A DNA stretch of 64,000 bases from Arthrobacter sp. SLBN-100 (GCF_006715305.1 NZ_VFMY01000001.1:4278001-4342000), one strand, 5' to 3'; shown: positions 34,880 through 43,789, counted from the stretch's first letter. Notes: generated by a model not told the origin, from the sequence alone. Made by a program: numbers and translations.

Positions 34880-35803
34880 ATGGCACTTGGCGGCAACCCG
34901 ATCTTCAACGGAAAGAGCTTCCGTGGAGCCACCCAGGCACCGCCTGTCCCGCAGGCTCCTTATGGCCAGGCTCCTTACGGCCAGCAGCCCTATGGCCAGC
35001 CTTTTGGCCAGCAGGGCTATGGGCAGCAGCCGTATGGCCAGGCTCCCTACGGCCAGCAGGGCTATGGCCAGCAGCCCATGACCAGCGAACAGCTGCAGCA
35101 GATGTACAACCAGCCTGCTGCGGGCCCGGCTGACACCGGCCGGATGACCTTCGACGACGTCATCGTCAAGACCGCGGCCTGCCTCGGAGTGCTGCTCGTC
35201 GGTGCCGCGGTGACAATGTTCGTCAGCATGGGCCTCGCGTCACTCCTGATGATCGTCGGCGCCTTGGGCGGTTTCGTGCTGGCGCTCGTCAACACGTTCA
35301 AGAAGCAGCCCTCGCCGGCACTGATCCTTGCTTATGCAGGCCTGGAAGGCCTCTTCCTCGGTGGCCTCACCCGGGTCCTGGACACCATGTACCCGGGAGT
35401 GGGGCTTCAGGCTGTCCTCGGCACGCTGTCCGTCTTCACCGTGACGCTCCTCCTCTTCAAGAGCGGCAAGGTACGCGCCACGCCGAAGGCCATGAAGTTC
35501 TTTATGATCGCCATTGTTGGCTACGCGCTGTTCTCGGTGGTGAACCTCGTCATGATGGTAACGGGTCTCACCACGGAGCCGTTCGGGCTGCGAAGCGGCA
35601 TCATCGGCATCGCCATCGGCATCCTGGCCATCGGTCTCGCGGCCTTCTCGTTGGTCATGGACTTCACCAGCATCGAGGCCGGCGTCCGCAGCGGAGCGCC
35701 GCAGCGCTTCTCCTGGACGGCTGCCTTCGGCCTCACCGTCACCCTCGTCTGGCTGTACGTGGAAATCATCCGGCTGCTGGCCATCCTGCGCGGGGACGAC
35801 TAA
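34880..35803 (+). CDS. Bax inhibitor-1 / YccA family membrane protein with Q/G/Y/P-rich N terminus
   Basis: 307 residues. Residues about 20-90 are low-complexity repeats of PYGQQ / PYGQA / GYGQQ units, rich in Gln, Gly, Tyr and Pro. Residues about 95-305 form seven membrane helices of the YccA/BI-1 family, for example [37 protein letters not shown] and [21 protein letters not shown]. Family members act as pH-gated calcium leak channels or protease modulators. The ATG at 34880 has GGAGG nine nt upstream. A strong shared hairpin follows. Confidence 0.88.
   Translation: MALGGNPIFNGKSFRGATQAPPVPQAPYGQAPYGQQPYGQPFGQQGYGQQPYGQAPYGQQGYGQQPMTSEQLQQMYNQPAAGPADTGRMTFDDVIVKTAACLGVLLVGAAVTMFVSMGLASLLMIVGALGGFVLALVNTFKKQPSPALILAYAGLEGLFLGGLTRVLDTMYPGVGLQAVLGTLSVFTVTLLLFKSGKVRATPKAMKFFMIAIVGYALFSVVNLVMMVTGLTTEPFGLRSGIIGIAIGILAIGLAAFSLVMDFTSIEAGVRSGAPQRFSWTAAFGLTVTLVWLYVEIIRLLAILRGDD
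34950..35085 (+). repeat. Tandem imperfect codon repeat encoding PYGQ-type units
   Basis: TATGGCCAG and close variants recur about nine times, encoding Tyr-Gly-Gln steps separated by Gln-Pro, Ala-Pro or Gln-Gly. Unit length alternates, so copy number could change by slippage. Confidence 0.7.
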
Positions 35804-35854
35804 CCGCTGAGCGAGTCACTCGCCGTCGGACTTTTTGAAGCAGGTCCATAAACA

Positions 35855-35888
35855 ACTGTGGGCCCCACCGGAAGGTGGGGCCCACAGT
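35855..35888. terminator. Bidirectional terminator between the BI-1 gene and galK
   Basis: Perfect 15-bp arms (ACTGTGGGCCCCACC at 35855-35869, complement at 35874-35888) with a GGAA tetraloop between two convergent genes. Confidence 0.85.
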
Positions 35889-35902
35889 CGTCTGGCAGGG
35901 AT

Positions 35903-37090
35903 CTAAGCGATACGCATGGCGCCGGCCGCCGGTGTCACGGTGAAGATGTCCGGTGCGGTGAAACCGGCACCGGCAAAGGCCTTCACGACGGCGTCACGCA
36001 CCTTGTGCTCGGAGCTGACCGGCGTGAGGGCGATGGCGGCGCCGCCGAAACCGCCACCGGTCATGCGGGCGCCGATGGCACCGTTGGCGCGGGACGCCTC
36101 CACGGCGAGGTCCAGTTCCGGGCAGGAGATCTCAAAGTCATCGCGCATCGACACGTGGCTTGCGTCCAACAGGGCGCCGATCGACGCTGGCCCCTCGGCC
36201 GCGAGGCACTCCACGGTCTGGAGGACCCGGTCGTTCTCTGTGACTACATGCCGAACCCGCCGGAACGTTACTTCGTCCAGGAGGCCGGCCGCCTCCTCGA
36301 GGTCGCCTACCTTGACATCCCGCAGGGCCTTGACTCCGAGGACCTTGGCGCCCAGTTCACAGGAGGCGCGCCGGGACGCGTAACCGCCGTCGGCGTGGGA
36401 GTGCGAGACCTTGGTGTCGATCACCAGCATCACCAGGTCCGCCGGTTCCGTTTCGAAGGGAACCAGGCGGACCTCCTGGTTCCGGCAGTCCAGGAACACG
36501 GCGTGGCCTTTTGATCCGCGCAATGAAGCCGACTGGTCCATAATTCCGGTGGGCGCCCCCACAAAAGCGTTCTCGGCCTGCTGGGTGGCCAGGACCATTT
36601 CCTCCGCCTTCAGCCCGGCGCCCGTCAGGTCATTCAGTGCTGAGATGACCGCGCACTCGATGGCATGGGACGAGGAGAGCCCTGCGCCGAGCGGAACATT
36701 TGAGTCCAGCAGCAGGTCAATGCCGGGAACGTCGATGCCCCTTTGGCGGAGTGCCCATATGACTCCCAGGGGGTACTTCGTCCAGCCCCTGGCTGAGCCG
36801 GGCTCCAGGGAATCCAATGCAGTGGCCACCACTCCCTGGTCGCCGTAGGTGGAAAGCAGCCGCATCTTGGAATCGCGACGGACGGCTACGGCCACCCGGG
36901 CAGTCCGCTCAATGGCGAAGGGCAGCACAAACCCCTCGTTGTAGTCGGTGTGCTCGCCGATCAGGTTGACGCGGCCCGGCGCCTGCCAGATGCCGGCGGG
37001 AACGCCGCCGAACTCCCGGGTGAACCGGGCGGCGAGATCGGCGGAACCTGCCGGTCCGGGCGTGGTCAAAGAATCGTGAACGGCGCTCAC
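35903..37090 (-). CDS. galK: Galactokinase
   Basis: 395 residues; phosphorylates galactose at C1. GHMP kinase marks: APGRVNLIGEHTDYNEGFVLP (galactokinase signature, about 39-59), the ATP loop PLGAGLSSSHAIECAV (about 132-147), the catalytic-region MDQSASLRGSKGHAVFLD and GARMTGGGFGGAAIAL near the C terminus. It overlaps galT by 4 nt and is the second gene of the galTK operon. Confidence 0.96.
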   Translation of the reverse strand: MSAVHDSLTTPGPAGSADLAARFTREFGGVPAGIWQAPGRVNLIGEHTDYNEGFVLPFAIERTARVAVAVRRDSKMRLLSTYGDQGVVATALDSLEPGSARGWTKYPLGVIWALRQRGIDVPGIDLLLDSNVPLGAGLSSSHAIECAVISALNDLTGAGLKAEEMVLATQQAENAFVGAPTGIMDQSASLRGSKGHAVFLDCRNQEVRLVPFETEPADLVMLVIDTKVSHSHADGGYASRRASCELGAKVLGVKALRDVKVGDLEEAAGLLDEVTFRRVRHVVTENDRVLQTVECLAAEGPASIGALLDASHVSMRDDFEISCPELDLAVEASRANGAIGARMTGGGFGGAAIALTPVSSEHKVRDAVVKAFAGAGFTAPDIFTVTPAAGAMRIA

Positions 37091-38247
37091 GCGGTTGCTC
37101 CTTCAGGCAGGGCTGCCTGAAGGGCAGCGGGGGATGGGGTGGATGCCGGAACGGTGACGCTGCGCAGCCGCTTGGCCACACTCTCCGGGGTGGTGTCGTT
37201 AATGAAGGCACCCATGGCGGCCTCCGACCCGGCGAGGAACTTCAGCTTGTCGGCAGCCCGGCGCGGCGAGGTCAGCTGGAGGTGCAGGTAACTGGCCGGG
37301 CGCAGCAGGGCGTCAACCGGTGCCTGGTGCCACGCCGAGATGTACGGCGTGGGGGTGGGGTAGAGGGCGTCCAGGCGCTTAAGGAGGTCAAGGTAGATGT
37401 GCGCCAGTTCGTCCCTCTCCTCGCCGCCCAGCGCTGCCAGGTCCGGGACCTGGCGGTGGGGAACCAAGTGGATCTCGAGGGGCCAGCGGGCAGCGAACGG
37501 GACATAGGCGCTGAAGTTCTCTCCCTCCAGGACCATCCGGCTGCCGTCCTCGCGTTCGGAGCGCAGCAGTGAGCCGGTGAGGGTTTCCCTGCCGTCCGTC
37601 CCGTCGTAAAACTTCCGCGCCGCCGCACCAAGGACTCCGGCCCGCGGGGTCACATAGGGGTAGGCATAAATCTGGCCATGCGGGTGGTGCAGCGTCACAC
37701 CAATGTCCGCGCCGCGGTTTTCGAACGGAAACACCTGCTTGATCCCCGGAAGCGCACTCAGCGCTTCGGTGCGCTGCGCCCACGCCTCGATGACGGTACG
37801 GGAACGCTCCTCCGTCAAGCCGCTAAAGGAGCCGGTGTGGGCAGGAGTGAAAGCCACCACCTCACAGCGGCCGTAGGCGGGCCCCTTTGTTCCCCAGACA
37901 GCGTCAGCCGTGACCGTCCCGAGGGCCGGACCCAGCGACGGGAAGCGGTTCTCGAACACCACCACATCGTAGTCGTCCGCCGGAATCTCTGAGGGGTTGC
38001 TGGCCGTAGTGGGGCAGATGGGGCACTGGTCCGCCGGGGGAAGATGCGTACGGCTCTGGCGGTGGGCAGCAACAGCAACCCACTCACCTGTCAGGGCATC
38101 AAAACGGACTTCTCCAGGTTCACCCCGCGGCGGCAGGCCGCGGTGGTCGGTGGTGGTCTCCGCGGTCCGCGCCTTGGGGGCGTGGGCGTCGTCGAAATAG
38201 ATCAATTCCCGGCCGTCGGAGAGCCTGGTGCTGGTGATTCCCGTCAT
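37087..38247 (-). CDS. galT: Galactose-1-phosphate uridylyltransferase
   Basis: 386 residues; swaps UMP between UDP-glucose and galactose 1-phosphate. Zinc site DQCPICPTT (about 77-85), RFPSLGP, the nucleophile region HHPHGQIYAYPYVTPR (HPH, about 184-199) and late HLVPHRQVPDLAALG. The ATG at 38247 is preceded by GACGGGA. It leads the galTK operon and is divergent from an aldose epimerase gene across an AT-rich control region. No galE is in the window. Confidence 0.96.
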   Translation of the reverse strand: MTGITSTRLSDGRELIYFDDAHAPKARTAETTTDHRGLPPRGEPGEVRFDALTGEWVAVAAHRQSRTHLPPADQCPICPTTASNPSEIPADDYDVVVFENRFPSLGPALGTVTADAVWGTKGPAYGRCEVVAFTPAHTGSFSGLTEERSRTVIEAWAQRTEALSALPGIKQVFPFENRGADIGVTLHHPHGQIYAYPYVTPRAGVLGAAARKFYDGTDGRETLTGSLLRSEREDGSRMVLEGENFSAYVPFAARWPLEIHLVPHRQVPDLAALGGEERDELAHIYLDLLKRLDALYPTPTPYISAWHQAPVDALLRPASYLHLQLTSPRRAADKLKFLAGSEAAMGAFINDTTPESVAKRLRSVTVPASTPSPAALQAALPEGATA

Positions 38248-38275
38248 GAATCCCGTCCTCTGTGGTGTAGCAACT

Positions 38276-38330
38276 TAACAATATTGTGCCACACTCCGAT
38301 CAAAAAAGAATAGAATCAAACAAAAAGTAA
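38276..38330. promoter_or_regulatory. AT-rich divergent control region of galTK / epimerase
   Basis: The stretch is strikingly A/T-rich for this genome. Read on the minus strand it holds two similar blocks, CTTTTTGTTTGATTC and CTTTTTTGATC (plus positions about 38313-38327 and 38298-38308), which look like repeated regulator half-sites, and ACAATATTGT (38279-38286 region), a near-palindrome that could form part of a -10 or an operator. Confidence 0.4.
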
Positions 38331-38362
38331 CACCGGCTGGAGACGGAGCCAGGGTTGGGCGG

Positions 38363-38368
38363 TAGCGT
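38363..38368 (+). promoter_or_regulatory. Leaderless-type -10 box of the aldose epimerase gene
   Basis: TAGCGT ends 7 nt before the ATG at 38376. Confidence 0.45.
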
Positions 38369-38375
38369 ATTGCTC

Positions 38376-39335
38376 ATGAGTTCCGAATCACCCCTTGAAA
38401 CCAGCGTCTCTTCAGGCTATCGGGCGTATGCCACTGGCCGGCAGTATGAGCTCCGCCGCGGGGATGCCTTTGCTGTTGTCACCGAGCTGGCGGCCGGACT
38501 CCGCCTGTACAGCAGGGGAGGAGTGCAGCTGACGGAGAGTTACGGCGATGACCAGATTCCGCCGGGCGGGTGCGGCATTACCCTGGCTCCCTGGGCCAAC
38601 AGGATTGAAGACGGACAGTGGTTCCTGGACGGCAAGAAGCAGCAGCTGGACATTACCGAGGTGGCACGCAGCAACGCCAGCCACGGCCTCCTCCGGAACG
38701 CCTCCTATGCCCTGGTTGACGAGTCGCAATACTCGGTCACGCTGGAGGCCACCATCTTTCCCCAGCACGGCTACCCTTTCCTGGCCCGCCACCGGGTGCA
38801 GTACCTCCTCGCGGAAGATCTCGGGCTTGTTGTCCGCCAGACGCTGGCCAACGACGCCAAGTCTCCGGCGCCCTTTGTCCTGGGGGCCCACCCGTACCTG
38901 CGGCTTGGTGACACTCCTGTTGAAGATCTGGTGCTGACGGTTTCCGCTGACACCCGGTTGCTCGCCGATGAGCGCCTCATCCCGCGCAGCAGTGCTCCGG
39001 TCCAGGGGGATAGCGACTTCCGGGCCGGGCTGCACGTTGCGCCGCTGAGCGTGGATGTTGCCTTGACCGGACTGCAGTTCGAAGGGGGCAAGGCACGCCA
39101 CACCCTGGCAGCGCCTGACGGCGGGCAGGTCAGCCTCTGGCAGGACGAATCCTGCCAGTACGTCCATGTCTATGTCAGTACGCAGTACCCCGGCCGGAAC
39201 CGTGCGGTGGCAGTTGAACCTATGACGGGGCCGGCCAACGCCTTCAACTCCGGGGACGGCCTCCGCTGGCTGCCGCCCGGGGAATCGTTCACCGTGTCGT
39301 GGGGAATTGACTACAGCCCAGGCGTTGCGGGATAG
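38376..39335 (+). CDS. Aldose 1-epimerase family protein
   Basis: 319 residues, a galactose mutarotase-like fold. Family marks: ITLAPWANRIEDGQWFLDGKK (sugar-binding Arg), SNASHGLLRNASY (catalytic-type His in ASHGL, about 101-105), VLGAHPYLRLGD (second His, about 169-180) and AVAVEPMTGPANAFNSGDGL (catalytic Glu in VEPMT). It would interconvert alpha and beta aldoses, likely galactose given its divergent arrangement with galTK. ATG 38376 is chosen over one at 38355 because of the -10 box 7 nt before it. Confidence 0.9.
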   Translation: MSSESPLETSVSSGYRAYATGRQYELRRGDAFAVVTELAAGLRLYSRGGVQLTESYGDDQIPPGGCGITLAPWANRIEDGQWFLDGKKQQLDITEVARSNASHGLLRNASYALVDESQYSVTLEATIFPQHGYPFLARHRVQYLLAEDLGLVVRQTLANDAKSPAPFVLGAHPYLRLGDTPVEDLVLTVSADTRLLADERLIPRSSAPVQGDSDFRAGLHVAPLSVDVALTGLQFEGGKARHTLAAPDGGQVSLWQDESCQYVHVYVSTQYPGRNRAVAVEPMTGPANAFNSGDGLRWLPPGESFTVSWGIDYSPGVAG

Positions 39336-39374
39336 CAGTTTCCCATTAGGCCACGGCTGCGGAAGTATAAGGCT

Positions 39375-40715
39375 ATGACGCCAGCCGAGGATCCCGTTAG
39401 GTCCGACCCTCAACCGCCAGCACGGCAACCAGCCGCCCCGACGGCTCATGCAGGTCCGCCGCTGCGGGTCCTCACAGACCGTGAACTGGATAAGGACATT
39501 CCGTACGGGGTGCGCATCGCCGCGTCCTGGGCCTGGCGGCTGGGACTCATCCTCCTGGTGGCCGGCGGGCTCGTCTGGCTGCTGCGCCAAGTCAGTTTCC
39601 TGATCATCCCCGTAATGGTCGCCGCGCTCCTCGCAGGCCTCCTCAGCCCGATAACCTCCTGGCTGCGGCGCCGGGGACTTCCCGGGGGCCTGGCCGTGGC
39701 CGTGACTGTCCTCGGTTTTATCGGACTCATCGCCGGAGCGCTGGCACTGGTGGGCAGGCAGCTCCTCATCGGATTCGGCGAGCTCTGGTCCCAGGCGCTG
39801 GAAGGCGTCAAGCAGGTCCAGGACTGGCTTTCGGCCGGGCCCCTCCACCTGACCGCCGCCCAGATTGACCAGTACGTCAAGGAAGCCACCGATGCGCTGC
39901 AGAACAACAGCAGCAGCATCCTCAGCGGCGCCCTGTCCTTTGGCAGCACCGCCGGCCACTTTGCCGCAGGAATGCTCCTGGCGCTGTTTATCCTGATTTT
40001 CTTCCTTCTCGAAGGCGACCGCATCTGGGCGTTCCTGGTCCGGCTGCTGCCTCGAAAGGCCCGGGCAGCGACGTTTGGCGCAGGCCGGAAGGGCTGGTCA
40101 TCGATGGTCAGCTACGCCCGCATCCAGATGTTCGTCGCCGCCGTCGACGCCATCGGCATCGGTGTCGGCGCGGCCATTATCGGTGTTCCGCTGGCTCTTC
40201 CCCTGGGCGTGCTGGTGTTCCTGGGTTCGTTTATCCCGGTAGTCGGTGCACTGCTGACCGGCATCATTGCTGTGCTGCTGGCACTTGTTGCCAACGGCCC
40301 CGTCAACGCACTGATCATGCTGGCCATCGTGCTGCTGGTCCAGCAACTGGAAGGCCACATCCTCCAGCCGCTGGTCATGGGCAAAGCCGTATCCCTCCAC
40401 CCGGTGGCGGTGATCCTTTCTGTTGCGGCCGGCTCCTACCTGGCCGGGATCCCCGGAGCGCTGTTCTCGGTGCCCATCCTCGCCGTCGCAAATTCGGCCA
40501 TTCGCTACATCGCCGCCAGAACGTGGGAACATGAACAGGTGCTGGCAGCGCCTGGCGGCCCTTTGGTGGCCGGCGCCGGCCCGGGCAACACCATGACGCA
40601 TGTTGACCCGCCGCATGCACTCAAGGACGGCAACGACGCCGCAGCCGGCAAAAACGCAGAACATCCCGGGGCCCGTACCGACGCGGCGCCGGGGCCGAAA
40701 TCCAGAGGAGATTAG
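39375..40715 (+). CDS. AI-2E family transporter
   Basis: 446 residues, about eight membrane helices in the TqsA/YdbI-type pattern: SFLIIPVMVAALLAGLLSPITSWLRRRG, GFIGLIAGALALVGRQLLIGF, LALFILIFFLLEGDRIW and VLVFLGSFIPVVGALLTGI, ending with ILQPLVMGKAVSLHPVAVILSV. About 45 hydrophilic residues precede and about 70 follow the membrane part. Family members export AI-2 or exchange sodium; the substrate here is not known. TATAAG lies just before the ATG. ilvA follows after 3 nt. Confidence 0.88.
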   Translation: MTPAEDPVRSDPQPPARQPAAPTAHAGPPLRVLTDRELDKDIPYGVRIAASWAWRLGLILLVAGGLVWLLRQVSFLIIPVMVAALLAGLLSPITSWLRRRGLPGGLAVAVTVLGFIGLIAGALALVGRQLLIGFGELWSQALEGVKQVQDWLSAGPLHLTAAQIDQYVKEATDALQNNSSSILSGALSFGSTAGHFAAGMLLALFILIFFLLEGDRIWAFLVRLLPRKARAATFGAGRKGWSSMVSYARIQMFVAAVDAIGIGVGAAIIGVPLALPLGVLVFLGSFIPVVGALLTGIIAVLLALVANGPVNALIMLAIVLLVQQLEGHILQPLVMGKAVSLHPVAVILSVAAGSYLAGIPGALFSVPILAVANSAIRYIAARTWEHEQVLAAPGGPLVAGAGPGNTMTHVDPPHALKDGNDAAAGKNAEHPGARTDAAPGPKSRGD

Positions 40716-40718
40716 TCC

Positions 40719-41957
40719 GTGAACATCCTTGAAACCCTTCCCGTCACGCTGGACGATGTCCTGGAGGCGCAGAAGCTGCTCGACGGGATTATTGCGCGGA
40801 CCCCGGTGGAATCATCACGCGCCCTGGGAAAGCTTGTGGGCGGAGATGTCTACTTCAAGTGCGAGAACCTGCAGCGCGCAGGATCTTTCAAGGTCCGTGG
40901 CGCCTACGTCCGGATGGCCCGCCTGTCCCCGGAAGAAAAGAAGCGCGGTGTGGTGGCCGCTTCTGCAGGCAACCACGCCCAAGGCGTCGCAGTTGCCGCC
41001 AAGAGCCTGGGGATCAAAGCCCGCATCTACATGCCGCTCGGAGTGGCCCTGCCCAAGCTGGCCGCCACCCGCAGCCACGGCGCCGAGGTGATCCTGCACG
41101 GACACAATGTGGACGAGGCGCTGGCCGAAGCCCAGCGCTACAGCAACGAGACCGGGACGGTCTTTGTCCACCCGTTCGACAACGTGGACGTCGTTGCCGG
41201 GCAGGGAACATTGGGACTGGAAATATTGGAGCAGGTGCCCAATGTGGACACCGTCCTCATGGGCGTGGGGGGCGGCGGGCTCCTGGCGGGTGTCGCCGTC
41301 GCCATCAAAGCACGTGCCAAGGAACTGGGCCGGGAGATCCGCATCATCGGCGTGCAGGCGGAGAATGCCGCGGCCTACCCGCCTTCACTCGCTGCTGATG
41401 CACTGGTGCCCTTGAAGAAGGTATCCACCATGGCCGACGGCATTGCCGTGGGCCGGCCCGGCCAGCTGCCCTTCAGCATCATCCGTGAGTTGGTGGACGA
41501 CGTGGTGACGGTCAGCGAAGACTCGCTGGCACGCGCCCTGATTTTCCTGCTGGAGCGGGCAAAGATGGTGGTTGAGCCTGCCGGTGCCGTAGGTGTTGCC
41601 GCCCTTATGGACGGCAAGATCGAAAACCCCGGAACCACGGCAGTGGTCCTTTCCGGCGGCAACATCGATCCCATGCTGATGCTGAAGGTCATCCAGCGTG
41701 GCCTCTCCGCCGCAGGGCGCTACATGACTGTCCGCATGATGCTTGACGACCGCCCGGGTTCGCTTGCCACCATCGCCAGGATCATTGCCGAGAACGACGC
41801 GAACGTCACCGGCCTGGACCACACACGCGTGGGCGGGTCAATCAGCATGGGCGATGTCTCCATCACCGTCAACCTGGAAACCAAGGGCCACGAGCACGGC
41901 GAGCAGGTCCTTAGCGCGCTCCGGGCCGAGGGTTTCCAGCCCATCGTGGTGCACTAG
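40719..41957 (+). CDS. ilvA: Threonine ammonia-lyase (threonine dehydratase)
   Basis: 412 residues; PLP enzyme converting threonine to 2-oxobutanoate. The PLP lysine is in ENLQRAGSFKVRGAYVR (about 46-62), the phosphate-binding glycine loop is MGVGGGGLLAGVAVA (about 179-193), and a C-terminal ACT domain (YMTVRMMLDDRPGSLATIARII, then SITVNLETKGHEHGEQVL) is present. This single-ACT form of about 400 residues resembles catabolic/biosynthetic TdcB-like enzymes of actinobacteria. The GTG at 40719 has AGAGGAG upstream. Confidence 0.93.
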   Translation: MNILETLPVTLDDVLEAQKLLDGIIARTPVESSRALGKLVGGDVYFKCENLQRAGSFKVRGAYVRMARLSPEEKKRGVVAASAGNHAQGVAVAAKSLGIKARIYMPLGVALPKLAATRSHGAEVILHGHNVDEALAEAQRYSNETGTVFVHPFDNVDVVAGQGTLGLEILEQVPNVDTVLMGVGGGGLLAGVAVAIKARAKELGREIRIIGVQAENAAAYPPSLAADALVPLKKVSTMADGIAVGRPGQLPFSIIRELVDDVVTVSEDSLARALIFLLERAKMVVEPAGAVGVAALMDGKIENPGTTAVVLSGGNIDPMLMLKVIQRGLSAAGRYMTVRMMLDDRPGSLATIARIIAENDANVTGLDHTRVGGSISMGDVSITVNLETKGHEHGEQVLSALRAEGFQPIVVH

Positions 41958-41965
41958 GAGGCTTG

Positions 41966-42586
41966 ATGGCCGGACTGACGGAAAACAGGGGTTTTGGAGA
42001 CCGGCGCACCATTGCCGCCCGGGCAAAGGGCGGGCTGCTGGTGCTGGGAAGCTTTGTGGCGCTCCTCTTTGCCATCGAACTGTTCAATGCGCTGATGCTC
42101 CGCTCACTCAACCGGACGTTCGGCCTGCGTCCCAGAAGCGCCGACGGGCTGCTGGACATCTTTACCTTCCCGCTCCTGCACGCCAACCTGAACCATCTGT
42201 TGTCCAACAGCGTGCCGCTGATAATTTTCGGCTTCCTGGTTTTCCTGTCCGGACTAAGGGTCTTCCTGACGGCCCTTGCCTTCAGCTGGCTCGGATCGGG
42301 ACTGACAGTCTGGTTCATCGGGGACGGCGGCATCACCGTGGGTTCCTCCGGCCTGGTTTTCGGACTGTTCGCCTTCCTGCTGGTCCGCGGCTTTTTCAAC
42401 CGCAGCTGGCGGCAGATCCTCCTGGCGGTTGTGCTGTTCATGGGCTACGGGAGCATCCTGCTGGGCGTGCTGCCCCTTTTTGCCGGCTACGTCTCCTGGC
42501 AGGCCCACCTGGGAGGTGCTGCCGGGGGAGTGGTGGCGGCGCTGCTCCTTCGCCCCCGCAAGGCCGGGACGGAGAACGACTTCTGA
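41966..42586 (+). CDS. Rhomboid family intramembrane serine protease
   Basis: 206 residues with about six helices. HANLNHLLSNSVPLIIFG gives the family HxxxN region (about 71-88), the nucleophile is in TVGSSGLVFGLFAF (GSSG, about 128-131), and the partner His is in WQAHLGGAAGGVVAALL (about 179). All three key elements are present, so it should be active. AGGAGG (41956-41961) serves the ATG at 41966. It follows ilvA by 8 nt. Confidence 0.92.
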   Translation: MAGLTENRGFGDRRTIAARAKGGLLVLGSFVALLFAIELFNALMLRSLNRTFGLRPRSADGLLDIFTFPLLHANLNHLLSNSVPLIIFGFLVFLSGLRVFLTALAFSWLGSGLTVWFIGDGGITVGSSGLVFGLFAFLLVRGFFNRSWRQILLAVVLFMGYGSILLGVLPLFAGYVSWQAHLGGAAGGVVAALLLRPRKAGTENDF

Positions 42587-42621
42587 CGGCCGTCCTGGCC
42601 CTTTTCCGGGGCAAAAGCAAA

Positions 42622-42655
42622 AAACGCCGGCCGCCCCGAGGGGCGGCCGGCGTTT
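42622..42655. terminator. Bidirectional terminator between rhomboid gene and greA
   Basis: AAACGCCGGCCGCCCC (42622-42637) pairs perfectly with 42640-42655; runs of A and T flank both sides, so it works on both strands. Confidence 0.88.
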
Positions 42656-42672
42656 ATTGCCTGCTCTTACCG

Positions 42673-43167
42673 CTACGCGGCGTACGGCTTGGCGGAAAGG
42701 ATCTCCACTTTGATGTCCTTGCCGTTGGGCGCCGTGTAGCTGAGCGTCTCGCCTTCTTTGTGGCCAAGGATGGCAGCGCCCAGCGGCGACTTCTCGCTGA
42801 AGACGTCGATATCGGAATCGCCGGCGATTTCGCGGGAGCCAAGCAGGAAGGTTTCTTCGTCACCGGCGATCCTGGCAACCACGATCATGCCGGGCTCCAC
42901 GATTCCGTCATCGGCCGGAGCCTCACCCACGTGGGCGTCGCGGAGCAGCACCGTCAGCTGGCGGATACGGGCTTCGATCTTGCCCTGTTCCTCCTTGGCT
43001 GCATGGTAGCCGCCGTTTTCCTTCAGGTCGCCCTCTTGCCGGGCTGCTTCAATCTTCTGGACGATATCTGCCCGGCCAGGGCCGGAAAGGTGGTCCAGCT
43101 CTGCCTTCAGGCGGTCAAAAGCTTCCTGGGTAAGCCAGGCTGCAGCTGCGCTGTTGGTGGTAGACAC
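42673..43167 (-). CDS. greA: Transcription elongation factor GreA
   Basis: 164 residues; rescues backtracked RNA polymerase by stimulating transcript cleavage. An N-terminal coiled coil holds ARQEGDLKENGGYHAAKEEQ, with the acidic tip D/E residues; the C-terminal FKBP-like part has AILGHKEGETLSYTAPNGK. I choose the GTG at 43167 (MSTTNSAAAAWLTQEAFDRL) with AGAGGAG upstream, rather than an ATG at 43197. A long leader may form a hairpin before the gene. Confidence 0.95.
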   Translation of the reverse strand: MSTTNSAAAAWLTQEAFDRLKAELDHLSGPGRADIVQKIEAARQEGDLKENGGYHAAKEEQGKIEARIRQLTVLLRDAHVGEAPADDGIVEPGMIVVARIAGDEETFLLGSREIAGDSDIDVFSEKSPLGAAILGHKEGETLSYTAPNGKDIKVEILSAKPYAA

Positions 43168-43190
43168 GGACTTCTCCTCTAATGGTCCTA

Positions 43191-43260
43191 CATGCAAAAG
43201 ACCCCGCCACGGTGGCCACTTGTGGAACAGTAACCAGCTCAGCGGGGTAAAGGTATTGCT
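43191..43260 (-). promoter_or_regulatory. Possible attenuator-like structure in the greA leader
   Basis: On the minus strand ACCCCGC (about 43252-43258) can pair with GCGGGGT (43201-43207), directly followed by CTTTT. Smaller inner pairs (CCAC/GTGG) exist in the loop. The arms are only 7 bp, so the structure is tentative. Confidence 0.3.
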
Positions 43261-43318
43261 CCATTGTAGTCAATCCTGTGGATTTAACCGAACCTGGGAG
43301 CGGTGCCGATCACATTTT

Positions 43319-43777
43319 TTAGCCTCGGTTGCCCGGAATCCAGCAGCTGTCCACCACACCGGACACGGAAAGGGACTCCGTACGGACCGAAACCCGCTGC
43401 GAAACTGTCCGGCCGCCGTCGGCTGTGTCCTCTGCCTCCGACGGCGGGATGTCCACGACTTTCCAGCCCACCACGGCGAACTTGGAGTCCAGCGCCTTAA
43501 TGGCGCACTGGACGGCCGTTCCCGGTTCCCGGGTCACCTGGAAGTCCACCTCTGCCAGTGTGGCGTCTGCGGTGACGTAGCCGATGTCTTTGAAGCTCAC
43601 ATTGGAGAGGGAATTCGATGTGGAGACCCAGGCCATGAATCCGATGCCTGCGGCCAGCGCAGCACCGCCGATGGCCCGCCTGGCAGCAGGGGAGAGCCTG
43701 CGCTTTTTAGCGCCGTAACGATTGGCTAGGCTAGTGTTCGCGGGCTCGGATGGGGCCGGCTGGTCCGGGGAAGTCAC
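43319..43777 (-). CDS. DUF4307 domain-containing membrane protein
   Basis: 152 residues with a Pro/Ser-rich start, the positively charged NRYGAKKRRLSPAARR, one membrane helix (AIGGAALAAGIGFMAWV) and an extracytoplasmic domain with two cysteines (VQCAIKAL and DSCWIPG). This is the DUF4307 actinobacterial family, which usually sits between greA and mca as here. Function is unknown. The GTG start at 43777 lies 6 nt after TAAACT, suggesting a leaderless transcript. Confidence 0.88.
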   Translation of the reverse strand: MTSPDQPAPSEPANTSLANRYGAKKRRLSPAARRAIGGAALAAGIGFMAWVSTSNSLSNVSFKDIGYVTADATLAEVDFQVTREPGTAVQCAIKALDSKFAVVGWKVVDIPPSEAEDTADGGRTVSQRVSVRTESLSVSGVVDSCWIPGNRG

Positions 43778-43783
43778 CAGACC

Positions 43784-43789
43784 AGTTTA
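43784..43789 (-). promoter_or_regulatory. Leaderless-type -10 box of the DUF4307 gene
   Basis: TAAACT on the minus strand, 6 nt before the GTG at 43777. Confidence 0.5.

Noticed and set aside
41565..41590. GGTTGAGCCTGCCGG in ilvA as another copy of the palindromic repeat
   Set aside because: It encodes the conserved VVEPAG segment of threonine dehydratase and has no matching second arm.
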